Below are positions 8,978-21,268 of a stretch of 64,000 nucleotides of DNA, piece by piece. The position numbers and the translations under genes are program-made. Position 1 is the first letter of the stretch; each line of letters starts with the position of its first letter. The stretch covers positions 1,602,501 through 1,666,500 of the forward strand of contig JABTUA010000002.1 in assembly GCA_015075635.1 (NCBI GenBank), written 5' to 3'. The notes under the pieces are model-generated. The model searched no databases and was not told the origin of the DNA. It saw only the letters and a program-made list of their open reading frames with translations. The stretch comes from Polyangiaceae bacterium (GTDB lineage: Bacteria; Myxococcota_A; Polyangia; Polyangiales; Polyangiaceae).

Positions 8978-9006
8978 CTCGCGCGTGGTTCAGGACCGAG
9001 CGGGTA

Positions 9007-9768
9007 TCAGAACCCGATCGTGCCCTTGACGCCGATGGTCAGCCACTGGTGCATGGCCTTGTCCTCGATGTCACCCTCGTTGTCGCCGGTGACCTTGGAG
9101 TACTGGCCGATGGAGAAGTTCAGGAACGGGCCCACGCCGATGTTGTCGGCGACCTTGAAGTCCGCGCCTGCCATCAGGGTCGCGAACTCGAGGCCGCTCA
9201 CGCCCGACTTCGTGTCGCCGGCCTTCTGATCGACCATTTCCAGGCCGACGCCCAGACCGAACCAGGGGTTCATCGACTCGCCGGGCGACAGGTGGTACTG
9301 GCCCTGAAGACCGAAGCGCAGCTGGCTCGCCGAGCAGTCCACGCTCGCCGCGTCACAGGCGTCCTTGATGTCAGAGTTGAGCATCAAGATGGCGTACGAG
9401 GCGTACAGACCGACCATGATGTTCGGCGTGACCATGTAGCCGAGGTCGAGCCAGATCGGGATACCGCCGCTGACGCTGTCGCTGAGCTTGACGTCCTTGG
9501 CGGAGTCACCCATCGGGAGCTCGTAGCCCAGGCGCAACCCGAGCTTGATCTTCCCACCGGCGTCCGGAGGAGCGCTGGTGTCGACGGCTCCGCCCGCCTT
9601 CGCCTCGCCACCCGCGGCTGCGTCGCCGCCGGCCGGCGCTTCTTCGCCGCCCGCGGGCGCGTCCGCCGCTTTCTCCTCACCGCCGCCTTCGCCTTCCTGG
9701 GCGAGCGCGCCGGCTGCGGTCAACGTGAATGCGAGCCCCAAGGCAACTGAAGAAATACGACGAATCAT
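9007..9768 (-). CDS. Outer-membrane beta-barrel protein
   Basis: 253 residues. A signal peptide (1-23, ALA-Q cleavage) precedes an Ala/Gly/Glu-rich spacer (25-70). Residues 72-253 are amphipathic beta strands ending in a typical terminal strand with a C-terminal Phe (KGTIGF), the recognition signal of the BAM complex. AGGAGGAAG at about 9773-9781 is a strong ribosome site for the ATG. Length and strand pattern fit an OmpW/OmpX-like small barrel, but no specific family is certain. It has its own upstream region and terminator. Confidence 0.75.
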   Translation of the reverse strand: MIRRISSVALGLAFTLTAAGALAQEGEGGGEEKAADAPAGGEEAPAGGDAAAGGEAKAGGAVDTSAPPDAGGKIKLGLRLGYELPMGDSAKDVKLSDSVSGGIPIWLDLGYMVTPNIMVGLYASYAILMLNSDIKDACDAASVDCSASQLRFGLQGQYHLSPGESMNPWFGLGVGLEMVDQKAGDTKSGVSGLEFATLMAGADFKVADNIGVGPFLNFSIGQYSKVTGDNEGDIEDKAMHQWLTIGVKGTIGF

Positions 9769-10111
9769 TCTGCTTCCTCCTGGTACTTGAATGTCCGGCG
9801 CTCGAATGGGTTTGCCGTTGGATGGATCAGTGCGCCGGCTAGTTTCGCGAGATCATCCCCGCTAGTGGTTCGAACGGCCCAATTTGCTGCGGGCCGAGAA
9901 AGCCCGATCTCAGAGCGGATTGGTCTTTCCCACTCGGCCGTATACGTCAGAAAGGGGCGTGACCACCCCTGCTTTCGTACGAAAGACGAGCCGGCCCGCG
10001 GGCAGATTCAGCGGTTTTTCTGGCTTTTCGTGCGAACTGGGCTACGCAGCCCGGACTCGAACGCCACGGGGGCTACCCCGAGGCGGCGACAAACCCTAGG
10101 TATTGAGGTCC
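9769..10111. other. Intergenic region between OMP and radical SAM genes
   Basis: About 340 bp without a supported gene. It holds the ribosome site of the OMP gene (about 9773-9781, minus strand) and must carry two divergent promoters, but I see no convincing -35/-10 or sigma54 pair. A small hairpin GGGCT-N4-AGCCC lies at about 10039-10052 near the radical SAM gene. No tRNA or small ORF is convincing. Confidence 0.5.
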
Positions 10112-12904
<2,793 letters not shown>

Positions 12905-12909
12905 AAGCG

Positions 12910-12941
12910 CGACGGGCGCTCGGTTTCCCGAACGCCCGTCG
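12910..12941. terminator. Bidirectional hairpin between convergent genes
   Basis: Fourteen-bp arms (CGACGGGCGCTCGG and CCGAACGCCCGTCG) pair with one mismatch around TTTC. It lies between the convergent radical SAM and OmpA genes, only 5 bp after the first stop codon. There is no long T run. Confidence 0.65.
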
Positions 12942-12959
12942 TGGCTCAGGCGCCGTCCT

Positions 12960-14366
12960 TCACTGGATCAGCTTGAACTCGGTGCGCCGGTTCTTCTGCT
13001 TGCCCGCCGCGGTCTTGTTGTCCGCGATGGGCTCGTTCGGTCCGGCGCCGCGGGTCTGGATGCGCGAGGCGTCGATGCCCTTGTCCGTGAAGTACTTCTT
13101 CACAGCGTCGGCGCGGTCCTGCGAGAGCTTCAGGTTCTTGTCGTCCTTGCCCACGTTGTCCGTGTGCCCACTGATCTCGAGCTTCACCGTCGGGAAGTCG
13201 GTCAGCACCTTCACCGCGGCGTCCAGGGTAGCGGTGGACTTCGGGCGGATGGTGGCCTTGCCGGTGTCGAACTCGATGCCCTCGATCACGCCGGTGAACT
13301 TCTTGACCTCCGCCGGGACCTCGTCCGGACAGCCGTCCTCGTCCAGGTAGTTGTTCTTGGTCTCCGGCTCCTTCGGACACTTGTCGTTCGGATCGAGGAT
13401 GCCGTCCTTGTCCGGATCCTTGTCGGGGCAGCCGTCCGGCGCGACGCCGGCCTCGTTCGGGCACTTGTCCTCGGGGTCGAGGATGCCGTCCTTGTCCGGA
13501 TCCTTGTCGGGGCAGCCGTCCGGCGCGATTCCGGGCTCGGTCGGGCACTTGTCTTCCGGATCGATGAAGCCGTCCTTGTCGGAGTCCGGCGGCGGGCAGC
13601 CGTCCGGCGCGACGCCGGCGACCGTCGGGCACTTGTCCTGCGGATCGAAGAAGCCGTCGCCGTCGCTGTCCTTGGGCGCGACCGCTGGCGCTTCCTTCTT
13701 GCTCAGGCCGAGCTTCAGGCTGAGGCCGAGCAGCACCTCGGGGTGGTGCGTCTGATCGCCGTCACCCGCAGCGCTGGTCGGCCCGCCGTCCTTCTGCGTC
13801 ATGTTGTCGCGCAGGTCGAGGCGAATGCCGAGCGACTGGCTGACCGGGATCTTCACGCCCGCGCCGAAGTGCAAGGCCGGGTCGCGATCCTTGCCCATGC
13901 TGTCGCTGTTGGCCCCGAGGCTCCCGAAGCCGAGCAGCACGAACGGCGTCACGCCGCCGAGCGGCATCTGCCCGACCAGGTGGCCGCGGAAGGCAGAGAG
14001 GTTCGCCTTGCCGTCTTTCTCGTCCTTGGTCGGCATGAACGCGCCTTCGATCTCGAGGCCGACGAAGCGCACCGGGTAGTAGCCAGCGCGCAAGCCGAAG
14101 TCCGGCGCGACGCTCTTGAGCTTCAGGTGCGGGCGGGCGCCGCTCTCCGTCTTGGAGTCTTCGAAGTTGTGGTCCTCGCTGGGGAACAGAGCGCCGGCGA
14201 ACAGCCCGAGCTCGATGTAGTTGTCGTCTCCGGCCTCGGAGGTCGTCTCGAGGCTCACTCCCTCGCCCGTGGATGCGGATCCTTCGGCTGCCGCCTGAGC
14301 GAGCGCAGCGGAGGACCAGCTGCCGGTCGCGGCGACCATCAAAGCCAACAAAGTGCGCTTCGCCAT
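12960..14366 (-). CDS. OmpA-family protein with TSP3 calcium-binding repeats (first of three)
   Basis: 468 residues. Signal peptide 1-23, a beta-barrel-like region (45-220), then four or five thrombospondin type 3 units (about 225-340) of the form DxDxDGxxDPxDKCPxxxGxxPDGCP. The OmpA peptidoglycan-binding domain follows (345-468), with the GHTDNVGKDDKNLKLSQDRA motif and the terminal NRRTEF. It should span the outer membrane and grip the cell wall through diaminopimelate. The repeats probably bind calcium as a rigid stalk. It appears to be monocistronic, 93 bp from the FHA gene. Confidence 0.9.
   Translation of the reverse strand: MAKRTLLALMVAATGSWSSAALAQAAAEGSASTGEGVSLETTSEAGDDNYIELGLFAGALFPSEDHNFEDSKTESGARPHLKLKSVAPDFGLRAGYYPVRFVGLEIEGAFMPTKDEKDGKANLSAFRGHLVGQMPLGGVTPFVLLGFGSLGANSDSMGKDRDPALHFGAGVKIPVSQSLGIRLDLRDNMTQKDGGPTSAAGDGDQTHHPEVLLGLSLKLGLSKKEAPAVAPKDSDGDGFFDPQDKCPTVAGVAPDGCPPPDSDKDGFIDPEDKCPTEPGIAPDGCPDKDPDKDGILDPEDKCPNEAGVAPDGCPDKDPDKDGILDPNDKCPKEPETKNNYLDEDGCPDEVPAEVKKFTGVIEGIEFDTGKATIRPKSTATLDAAVKVLTDFPTVKLEISGHTDNVGKDDKNLKLSQDRADAVKKYFTDKGIDASRIQTRGAGPNEPIADNKTAAGKQKNRRTEFKLIQ
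13395..13562 (-). repeat. 84-bp direct repeat inside the TSP3 region
   Basis: Two adjacent 84-bp copies (28 residues each, starting near 13395 and 13479) are almost identical, while the flanking TSP3 units are more diverged. This points to a recent unit duplication. Confidence 0.75.
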
Positions 14367-14459
14367 TTCCCTCTTCCTTTCCCTGAGCGGCCGGACGCTA
14401 GCGCATTTGCGCGGCCTGGTGCAGCTTCCGATCGAACGAGCAGGTCAAAACGACCCCGC

Positions 14460-15332
14460 TCAGCGCTCCTTGGGGGGCGGCGCTGGAACGGTGAAGCCCC
14501 GGGCCTCCGCGGCCTCGCGGATCCGAGCGACCAGCGCCACATCGGCCGGCGTGCCGGCCAAGCCGAGCTCCTGGATCGCGCTCAGGTAGGCCTCGAAGGC
14601 GAGCGGATCGATGGACACACCGCCGAACAGCACCCGTTCGAGCAGATCCGCCGTGCGCGGGCTCATCAGCCGCGAGCGCCGCCGATGCTCTGCGATGATC
14701 CAGTCTGCGTAGCGGCCTTCCCGGGAAGCTTCGGCCAGGCCCAGGGCCAGCACGGCCACGCGTTCCAGGGTCGCGGGCTGGAGCGGGCGATGCCCGAGCT
14801 CGAGCAGTCCGAGGAGCGGATCGACGAAGCGCTTCGCGTCTTCGACACGGCCCTTGTCCAGGAGCGAGACGACTTGGTCGTAGACCATGTCCACTGGCGT
14901 GTCCTGGCGCGTCGCGGCGTCCGGCGCCGAGCCGTCTTCGATCACCGGCGGCCGCGCCGCGGGGATGTCCGGGGAAGTGGTCTGGGACTCGCGACGCCTG
15001 CGGGCGGGGCGCAGGCGCCGGAGCTCGAACTCCTCGGCGCCCACGCGCAGCTTGCCCCCGACCGGCATCCGCAGCGGGTGTTGCACCAGCTTGCCGTCGA
15101 GGAAGGTGCCGTTGCTGCTGCCCAGATCCTCCACCTCGACCACGTCGGCGGTGACGATCAAGCGCACGTGCCGGCGGGATACGTTCGGGTCATTGACGAT
15201 CTGGATGTCCGCGTCGGCCGCGCGACCGACGACATAGCGGCCCGGCACGAGGCCCACGGCGCGGTGCTCCGACACGAGCCAAAACGGGGCGTTGGGTGCG
15301 GTGCCGAAGCCCTGGCGGTCGCCACCGGTCAT
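14460..15332 (-). CDS. FHA-domain protein
   Basis: 290 residues. The FHA fold occupies 15-105 with the key phosphothreonine-binding residues visible: GRYVVGRAADADI, SRRHVRL near 52 and LGSSNGTFLDG near 70. The remainder is a Pro/Arg-rich linker and an all-helical C-terminal domain (145-280) of unknown type. FHA domains bind proteins phosphorylated on Thr, here presumably by one of the Ser/Thr kinases coded nearby; that pairing is an inference. It is divergent from mscL. Confidence 0.85.
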   Translation of the reverse strand: MTGGDRQGFGTAPNAPFWLVSEHRAVGLVPGRYVVGRAADADIQIVNDPNVSRRHVRLIVTADVVEVEDLGSSNGTFLDGKLVQHPLRMPVGGKLRVGAEEFELRRLRPARRRRESQTTSPDIPAARPPVIEDGSAPDAATRQDTPVDMVYDQVVSLLDKGRVEDAKRFVDPLLGLLELGHRPLQPATLERVAVLALGLAEASREGRYADWIIAEHRRRSRLMSPRTADLLERVLFGGVSIDPLAFEAYLSAIQELGLAGTPADVALVARIREAAEARGFTVPAPPPKER

Positions 15333-15410
15333 CAGAGGTGACCCTGATACTACTCCGGGCGCCAGCGCGCCATTGAAGCGCGCAGCGGAGGGGGCTAGGA
15401 CCGAGCCGCC

Positions 15411-15818
15411 ATGAGCATCATCAAAGAGTTCAAGGAGTTTGCGGTCAAGGGAAACGTCGTCGACATGGCCGTCGGCGTGATCATCGGCGGCGCGTTCGGC
15501 AAGATCGTGACCTCGCTGGTGAACGACGTCGTGATGCCGGCCATCGGCCTCGCCGTCGGAGGGGTCAACTTCTCCTCGCTCGGGGCGACGCTGCGGGAGG
15601 CCGCCGGGGACAAGCCAGCGGTAGTGCTGAAGTACGGCGTGTTCCTGCAGACGGTGTTCGACTTCTTGATCGTCGCGTTCGCGATCTTCATGGCCATCAA
15701 GGCCATGAACAAGCTCAAGAAGAGCGAGCCGCCGCCGCCACCGCCGCCGACCAAGGAGGTCGAGCTCTTGACGGAGATCCGCGACGCGCTGGTGAAGCAG
15801 CCGGCTGAGAAGAGCTAG
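15411..15818 (+). CDS. mscL: Large-conductance mechanosensitive channel
   Basis: 135 residues, the family's normal size. An N-terminal amphipathic helix precedes TM1 (about 14-42, with the conserved GNVVDMAVGVIIGGAFGKIV pore lining). TM2 (about 72-98) follows, then a Pro-rich linker and the C-terminal helical bundle. It opens under membrane tension to release solutes during osmotic downshock. Its stop codon shares the CTAG tetranucleotide with the stop of the convergent kinase gene. Confidence 0.96.
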   Translation: MSIIKEFKEFAVKGNVVDMAVGVIIGGAFGKIVTSLVNDVVMPAIGLAVGGVNFSSLGATLREAAGDKPAVVLKYGVFLQTVFDFLIVAFAIFMAIKAMNKLKKSEPPPPPPPTKEVELLTEIRDALVKQPAEKS

Positions 15819-17233
15819 CGCCTCCGCAGCAGGCGCTTGAGCTTCTTCGCCAGGGTGTCCGGCGCCACGGGCTCGGCGATCACGTCGGCCGCGCCGGCCT
15901 CGATCAGGCGCCGCATGGCGGCGGCGTCGACGCGCTCGAGCACTATCAACACTGGTACGGCCCCCGGCGGACGTGAGCCGAGCACCTCGACGGCGGCGTC
16001 CACCGAGTCACCCGCGTCGAACACTACCGCGTCGGCGACGCGCTCGCCGAGCGAGCGGGCGTGCGCTGCGGTCATCCCCTGCGCCGCGAGCCCGGTGAGC
16101 AGCGACGGATCGGCCAAGAGCGAGCCGGCGCGCGCGACGATCACCACGCTGCCGCCCGAGCTCGGGGCGGCCGCGGTCGGAGCGGCCTGATTCCACTCGG
16201 GGATGCGCGCCGCGCGCGCGCCGCGCGGCAGCTCGCCCTTGCGCGGCGGCAAACGCGCGGCGCTGGCCTCGGGATCGACGGCCTCGAGCAGGCGGGCACG
16301 CACCGACGCGGCGTCCGGCGGCCGCTGGTGCGCGTGCTTCGCGAGCAGGTCCAGGCGCAGCTTCTCCAGGAGCGGGGGCACCGGCTCGGCGCCCTCTGGC
16401 CGCTCCAGCGACGGCGGCGGCATGAACAGGTGCTGCGAGATGGTCTCGATGGCGCTCGGCGCCTCGAACGGCGGCTTCTTCTGCAAGAGCTCGGTGAGCA
16501 GGCAGCCGAACGCGTAGAGATCGGTGCTGGGGCCGACCGAGAGCGAGCGGCTCTGCTCGGGGCTCATGTACGCCGGGGTGCCCGCGACCATGTCCTTCTT
16601 GGTGAGCGTTGGAGCGTTCTTGCGCGGGTCCTCCACGTGCGCCAGGCCGAAGTCCACGACCTTCGCCACCTGACGCCCTTGGGCGTCGTGCGAGAGGATC
16701 ACGTTCTCGGGCTTCAGATCGCGGTGCACGATGCCGTGACGGTGCGCCGCGTCGAGCGCGTCGAGGACGTCCAGGCAGATGGGCACGATGGCGGAGACCG
16801 CCGGCAGCCCGGGCTGCTCCGCCAGCCACTCGTCGAGGGCCTTGCCCTCGATCAGCTCCATGACCAGGAAGAAGGTCGCCTCGTGCTGTCCGAAATCGAT
16901 GACGCGCACCACGTTCGGATGGCTGAGCAGGAGCGCGGCCCGAGCCTCGCGCCGAAAGCGCTCCACGTACTCCGGCTGGGCCGCCACCCACGAGTGCATG
17001 ATCTTGACCGCCACCGGCACGCCGAGCTGCACCTGCTCCGCGAACCACACGCTGCCCATGCCTCCCTGGCCCAGGAAGCGGGTTAGGCGGTACTTCTCCG
17101 CGAGCACCGTGCCTACCTCGATGCTGGGAGGCGGGACGCTGTCACCCGTCTGCGAGAGCAGCGTCTCGGCCTCCTGCTTGGCGCGGCGCTCCTGCGAGAC
17201 GGGCTCGAAGCCCTTGGGTCGATCGCCGCTCAT
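15815..17233 (-). CDS. Ser/Thr protein kinase with C-terminal degenerate receiver-like domain
   Basis: 472 residues from ATG 17233, which overlaps the preceding stop (ATGA). The kinase domain (about 40-315) is complete: GQGGMGSV loop, VAVKIM lysine, HRDLKPEN, DFG, and SPEQ in the activation segment. After a linker, residues 365-470 look like a receiver fold (VVIVARAG strand, AVVFDAGD, ending LAKKLKRLL), but the acidic pocket of the first strand is missing. It is the last gene of the OmpA-cyclase-FecR operon and could phosphorylate its partners or the FHA proteins nearby. No transmembrane helix, so cytosolic. Confidence 0.9.
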   Translation of the reverse strand: MSGDRPKGFEPVSQERRAKQEAETLLSQTGDSVPPPSIEVGTVLAEKYRLTRFLGQGGMGSVWFAEQVQLGVPVAVKIMHSWVAAQPEYVERFRREARAALLLSHPNVVRVIDFGQHEATFFLVMELIEGKALDEWLAEQPGLPAVSAIVPICLDVLDALDAAHRHGIVHRDLKPENVILSHDAQGRQVAKVVDFGLAHVEDPRKNAPTLTKKDMVAGTPAYMSPEQSRSLSVGPSTDLYAFGCLLTELLQKKPPFEAPSAIETISQHLFMPPPSLERPEGAEPVPPLLEKLRLDLLAKHAHQRPPDAASVRARLLEAVDPEASAARLPPRKGELPRGARAARIPEWNQAAPTAAAPSSGGSVVIVARAGSLLADPSLLTGLAAQGMTAAHARSLGERVADAVVFDAGDSVDAAVEVLGSRPPGAVPVLIVLERVDAAAMRRLIEAGAADVIAEPVAPDTLAKKLKRLLRRR

Positions 17234-19512
17234 GGCCGCGCCCGAATGCCCAGGGCGAGCTGAGCCATGACGTGACCTCCCGCGTCCGACCAGGGCGACA
17301 CGCGGAGCGCGAGCCCGCCGAAGAAGCGCTGGCCGAGCTCGGCGCCGAGGGTGAAGCCGCCGCGCCCGGCGAGCTCGTCGTTCGAATCGGAGAGCGCGTG
17401 CGCATCGAGCAGGGCGTAAGCCCGCCAGAGCGGGGTCGGGTCGTAGCCGGCGCCGCCGAGCAGGAAGCCCTGGGCGTCCGGCGCGGGACGACGCTCCGAC
17501 GAGAACTCCAGCGGCGCTCGGCCGCCGAGGTTGGCGAGCCAGTGCCAACGTCCGGAGAAGCCTCCGGCAGCGAAGCCCAGCCCGATGCGCGACGACGGGC
17601 TCCCGGCCGTCATGGGCAGCCCGAGCTGCACGGCGGGGCCGAGCTGAGTCTCACCGCTCTGGATGGGGCGCCAGCGCAGCGTGAGCCAAGCGCTGCCGTC
17701 GGCGGCCGCGCCGTCGAGCTCACGCGTGGTCACCAGGCCGTCGAACCCGAAGCTACCGACGGAGCCGGAGGCGCGGGTCGCGAGCTGCGTGCCGAGCTGC
17801 GCACCTTCCGAGTAGCCGGTCGCGCTGACCGCGGCGCCGTTCTCCGGGATCGGAGCCCACCACACCACGTCGCTGACCGGCGAAGGCTGGACCAACGGCG
17901 CGCTGGCGCCGAGCACGCGTGCGCTCTCGACCGGTGCTGGCCTGGCTGGCGGCGCCGGCGCCGCTTCGGGCGCGACGGAGGCGAGCACGCGACCGCGGGA
18001 GTCCACTACCTCGACTCGCTCCGGAACGCTGGCGACGCCGCCGAACCGAGCAACCCAGGCGCCGCTCTCGGCGACGAGCCCCGCGCGCTGCCACTTGCCT
18101 CCTGAGAGGAAGCGCACCGCTGGAGCCATGCGACGCGAGACGTCCACGCCCTCGACGGAGCCGAGCTCGGCCCGCACCTTCAGGGACTGCCTCGCCGGAT
18201 CGTGCGCCGCTTCGGCGCGCGCAGTCGGCTCGCGGTAGCGGAGCTGGTAGCTCGAGACCGACGCGCTCCCGCGCAGCCGGAGCGCGATGGACTTCGGCGC
18301 CAGGCGCAAGAGGTCCACCCGCGCCGGCACCTTGCCGAAGGGCGCGCCGTCGAGCGACAGCTCGAGCCCCTCGAAGCCCGAGAGCACGAGCTCGGCGTAC
18401 GGGCTCGCCTCGATCACGCCCGCTCCCACGCTGCCGGTGCTGCCCTCGAGCTTCGCGTCGGCCAAGACCACGCTGCGCGTCTCGGCCGCGAGCCCCAGGA
18501 AGTCGTCGCCGTCGATGGCGCGCACGCGCAGGTAGTAGGCGCCGGGCGGCAGGCGCTCCGCGCGGAAAGAGCGCACGTCGCCGGGCACTTCTTCGCGCGC
18601 CAAAAGCTCGGTGAAGGCGGCGTCCTTCGCCAGCTCCACTCGGTACGAGCGCGCCTTCTCCACGGGCTCCCAGGCCGCGCCCAGCGCGTTATTGCCGGGC
18701 GCGCCGAGCAGCGTGCCGCTGGCCGTTTGGGGCAGCCACTTCGGCGCCGGAGGCAGCGGGCGCGGCGGCTCGGGCGGCTTGTTCTCCGCGAACGCCGTGC
18801 CGTGGTTCTGGGGAACCTCGACCTTCTTGTTCGCCGAAGCGACGCTCGCGCTGCCGTCGAACACGCTGACGGTCGCGCGCTTGTTCTTGGCCCGCACCGC
18901 CGTGTCGCGGGACTTGGCCGTCACGCGGCCACCCTGAGTCGAGACCTCGAGCGGCTTGCCGCGCAGCGCGGCCAGACCGGCCTGGAGCTCGCCGCTGTCG
19001 AGCTCCACGGTCGGCGGCGTCTTGGCCACCGCGGTCTTCTTCGCGGTTCCGTAGATGATGACCAGCGTGTGCTCGGCCAGCACGACCCGGGTGCGATCGA
19101 CGAACAGGATGTCCGCACGGGCCTTGTCCAGCGTGTTGACGCTGTGGTTCTTGTAGAGCGGCATGCCCGGCGCTGCGGGCTGCCAAGCGCCGCCCGGCGG
19201 CCGCGCTTTCACGTCGGGGTAGAGCGAGCGCAGGCGGGCGCTCGGCAGATCCGTGACCTTGGCCGGGACCACCAGCGTGAGCCCATCCGGCAGCGGTTTG
19301 TTGGTCGCGCAGCTCACCGAGTTGTAGCGTTCGATCAGGGGTTTGTGCTTGGCCGCGCCGTACAGCGCGCTGGCGATGTCTTCGCAGCTCTCGGCGTTCT
19401 TGGTCGTCCAGTGCAGCACGCGCTCCGGATACCCCGGGGTGGCGTCCTCGGCGCGCGCCGAGCCCACCAACATGAGCAGCGCCAGCAGCGTGAAGCCCGC
19501 GCGTCTAGCCAT
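17230..19512 (-). CDS. LysM/FecR-domain periplasmic protein
   Basis: 760 residues. Signal peptide 1-21. Residues 30-85 resemble LysM (CEDIASALYG, then LPDGLTLVVP), which binds peptidoglycan. Residues 110-245 resemble FecR, a beta-helical sensor domain. A fibronectin III-like stretch (265-360, with YRVELAKDAAF and YYLRVRAIDG) follows. The last 200 residues are amphipathic strands that could form a barrel. The start overlaps the cyclase stop by 8 bp. A wall-bound scaffold or sensor acting with the cyclase and the OmpA protein is a reasonable inference. Confidence 0.75.
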   Translation of the reverse strand: MARRAGFTLLALLMLVGSARAEDATPGYPERVLHWTTKNAESCEDIASALYGAAKHKPLIERYNSVSCATNKPLPDGLTLVVPAKVTDLPSARLRSLYPDVKARPPGGAWQPAAPGMPLYKNHSVNTLDKARADILFVDRTRVVLAEHTLVIIYGTAKKTAVAKTPPTVELDSGELQAGLAALRGKPLEVSTQGGRVTAKSRDTAVRAKNKRATVSVFDGSASVASANKKVEVPQNHGTAFAENKPPEPPRPLPPAPKWLPQTASGTLLGAPGNNALGAAWEPVEKARSYRVELAKDAAFTELLAREEVPGDVRSFRAERLPPGAYYLRVRAIDGDDFLGLAAETRSVVLADAKLEGSTGSVGAGVIEASPYAELVLSGFEGLELSLDGAPFGKVPARVDLLRLAPKSIALRLRGSASVSSYQLRYREPTARAEAAHDPARQSLKVRAELGSVEGVDVSRRMAPAVRFLSGGKWQRAGLVAESGAWVARFGGVASVPERVEVVDSRGRVLASVAPEAAPAPPARPAPVESARVLGASAPLVQPSPVSDVVWWAPIPENGAAVSATGYSEGAQLGTQLATRASGSVGSFGFDGLVTTRELDGAAADGSAWLTLRWRPIQSGETQLGPAVQLGLPMTAGSPSSRIGLGFAAGGFSGRWHWLANLGGRAPLEFSSERRPAPDAQGFLLGGAGYDPTPLWRAYALLDAHALSDSNDELAGRGGFTLGAELGQRFFGGLALRVSPWSDAGGHVMAQLALGIRARP

Positions 19513-21268
19513 CCGTCACGTCCAATCCGAGCTCGTAGACCGTGGTCGCGGTCTTCCTGCCCGTGAGCTGGTGCGGTCCGAGCGAACGAAGCTCGAAGCC
19601 GTCGCCGGCGAGCTCCGCGGTGCGCTCCGCCACCAAGATCTGGTTCGGCTTGGCTACCGCCTCGAGCCGCGCCGCGACGTTCACCACGTCGCCGACCACC
19701 GTGTACTCCATGCGTTTGTCCGAGCCGATGTTGCCCACGATGGCCTCGCCCGAGTTGACGCCGATGGCCAGGCGCAGCTCCACGCCGAACTGGGTCTTCC
19801 AGCCCTGGTTCGCCGTCTCGAGAAAACGCAGCATGTCCTCGGCCGCTGCCAGGGCACGGCGTGCGTGATCGGGCTGCGCCACGGGCGCGCCCCACACCGC
19901 CATGATGCAGTCGCCGATGAACTTGTCGACCGTGCCATGATGTCGGAACACGACCTCGCTCAGCATCGAGAACAGCTCGTTCAAGAGCGTGACGACCTCC
20001 TCCGCGGGTCGGCGCTCGGCCAGCGGGGTGAACGCCACGACGTCGGCGAACAGCACCGAGATCTCGCTGCGCGTGCCGCCCAGCGCCAGCGGGTGCTCGC
20101 CGCGCACGATGGCCTCCACCAGCTCCTTGCTCATGAAGCGGCTCAGGTCACCGCGCAGCTTGGCCTCCTTCTCGATCTCGGCCTCGCTGGTCTCGAGGTC
20201 CTTGGCCATCTTGCCGATGCTGCGCGACAGGTCGCCGAGCTCGTCGTTCCGCTTCGACTCCACGCGCACCTCGCCCCAGCGCCGCTGGCCGATCAGCGCC
20301 GCTTGCTGGGCGATGCCGAGCACCGGGCGGGTCACGCGCTCGCCGGCCGCGAAGCCCGCCATCAGCGCCCCGAGCAAGGCGAACGCCAAGACCCAGGTGC
20401 TCTGGCGCTGCATGTCGAAGACGGTGGCGTAGGCCACCCGCTCCGGTCGCCAGAGCGCGACGGCCCAGCCCAGCTCCTCCACGCTCTCGATGCCCCCGAC
20501 CTGCGCCGCGGAGCCGGCGCTGAAGCCGCTGACCACCGCCACCCGAGTCGTCCAGCTCGCGCCGCGGGGCAGGACGCCCCAGACCGGGAGGCTGGCGACG
20601 TCGGCGCCGGAGCGCAGCGTCTCGTCGCCGTGGGCCGCCACCGCGCGCCGCGCTCCATCCGCGACCAGGAACGTGACTTCACCTCCCGTGAAGCGGGTCT
20701 CGGCGAGATCGCGCAGCTCTGCCTCCAGCACCGTGAGGTCGGCGCGCACCGTGACGTAGCCGCTCGAGCCGGCCGGGTCGGCCTTGGCGACGGGCACCAC
20801 GATGGCGCCCGTGCCCGGCCCCGTCATCACGAACGAGACGCCGCGCTCGTCCGCCTGGCGGCGCGTCTCCTCGGTCGAATGGGGCGCATCCAGCGCTTCG
20901 CCGCCCTGCTTCTTGATCAGGAGATCGGTCTTGGCGCTCGGAACCTCGAAGCGCACCGCGTCGATGCTGGTGCGCGTCGCCACCACGGAGCGCAGCGCGT
21001 CTTCGCTCACGCCCGGGCGGGCCGCTGCCAAGGTCAGCGCGTTCGCCACGGCGCGCGCGTCGGCCTCCACGGCGCGAACGCGGGCCAGCACGGACGCGGC
21101 GACCTCGGCCAATACCGAAGCCTGCAGATGCCGCTCGCTGGTCTCGACCGCGCCGCGGTTGATCCCGGTCAGGCGCTCCGCCACGACGGCGGCCGGCAAC
21201 GCGGCGATGGCGACCAAAAGCACCGCCGCCTTGAGCCGGATCGAGAGGCGGAACCCGCCGTCACTCAT
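19505..21268 (-). CDS. Membrane-bound class III adenylate/guanylate cyclase
   Basis: 587 residues. TM1 (about 12-31), a periplasmic dCache-like sensor region (35-300), TM2 (about 307-328), a HAMP linker (330-385) and a class III cyclase catalytic domain (400-575). Metal-binding Asp residues are seen in SVLFADVVAF and in the FIGDCIMAVWG segment; VVGDVVNVAARLE carries the catalytic Asn/Arg pair. It should make cAMP in response to a periplasmic signal. ATG 21268 overlaps the upstream OmpA gene by 8 bp, indicating a tight operon. Confidence 0.9.
   Translation of the reverse strand: MSDGGFRLSIRLKAAVLLVAIAALPAAVVAERLTGINRGAVETSERHLQASVLAEVAASVLARVRAVEADARAVANALTLAAARPGVSEDALRSVVATRTSIDAVRFEVPSAKTDLLIKKQGGEALDAPHSTEETRRQADERGVSFVMTGPGTGAIVVPVAKADPAGSSGYVTVRADLTVLEAELRDLAETRFTGGEVTFLVADGARRAVAAHGDETLRSGADVASLPVWGVLPRGASWTTRVAVVSGFSAGSAAQVGGIESVEELGWAVALWRPERVAYATVFDMQRQSTWVLAFALLGALMAGFAAGERVTRPVLGIAQQAALIGQRRWGEVRVESKRNDELGDLSRSIGKMAKDLETSEAEIEKEAKLRGDLSRFMSKELVEAIVRGEHPLALGGTRSEISVLFADVVAFTPLAERRPAEEVVTLLNELFSMLSEVVFRHHGTVDKFIGDCIMAVWGAPVAQPDHARRALAAAEDMLRFLETANQGWKTQFGVELRLAIGVNSGEAIVGNIGSDKRMEYTVVGDVVNVAARLEAVAKPNQILVAERTAELAGDGFELRSLGPHQLTGRKTATTVYELGLDVTDG

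Noticed and set aside
10030..10101. tRNA-like sequence (GGACTCGAACG and a small hairpin) before the radical SAM gene
   Set aside because: Read on the minus strand, the T-arm does not pair and there is no acceptor stem or D-arm.
13395..13680. Regular repeats that could suggest a CRISPR-like array
   Set aside because: They are in-frame units coding TSP3 modules, with no unique spacers and no cas genes.
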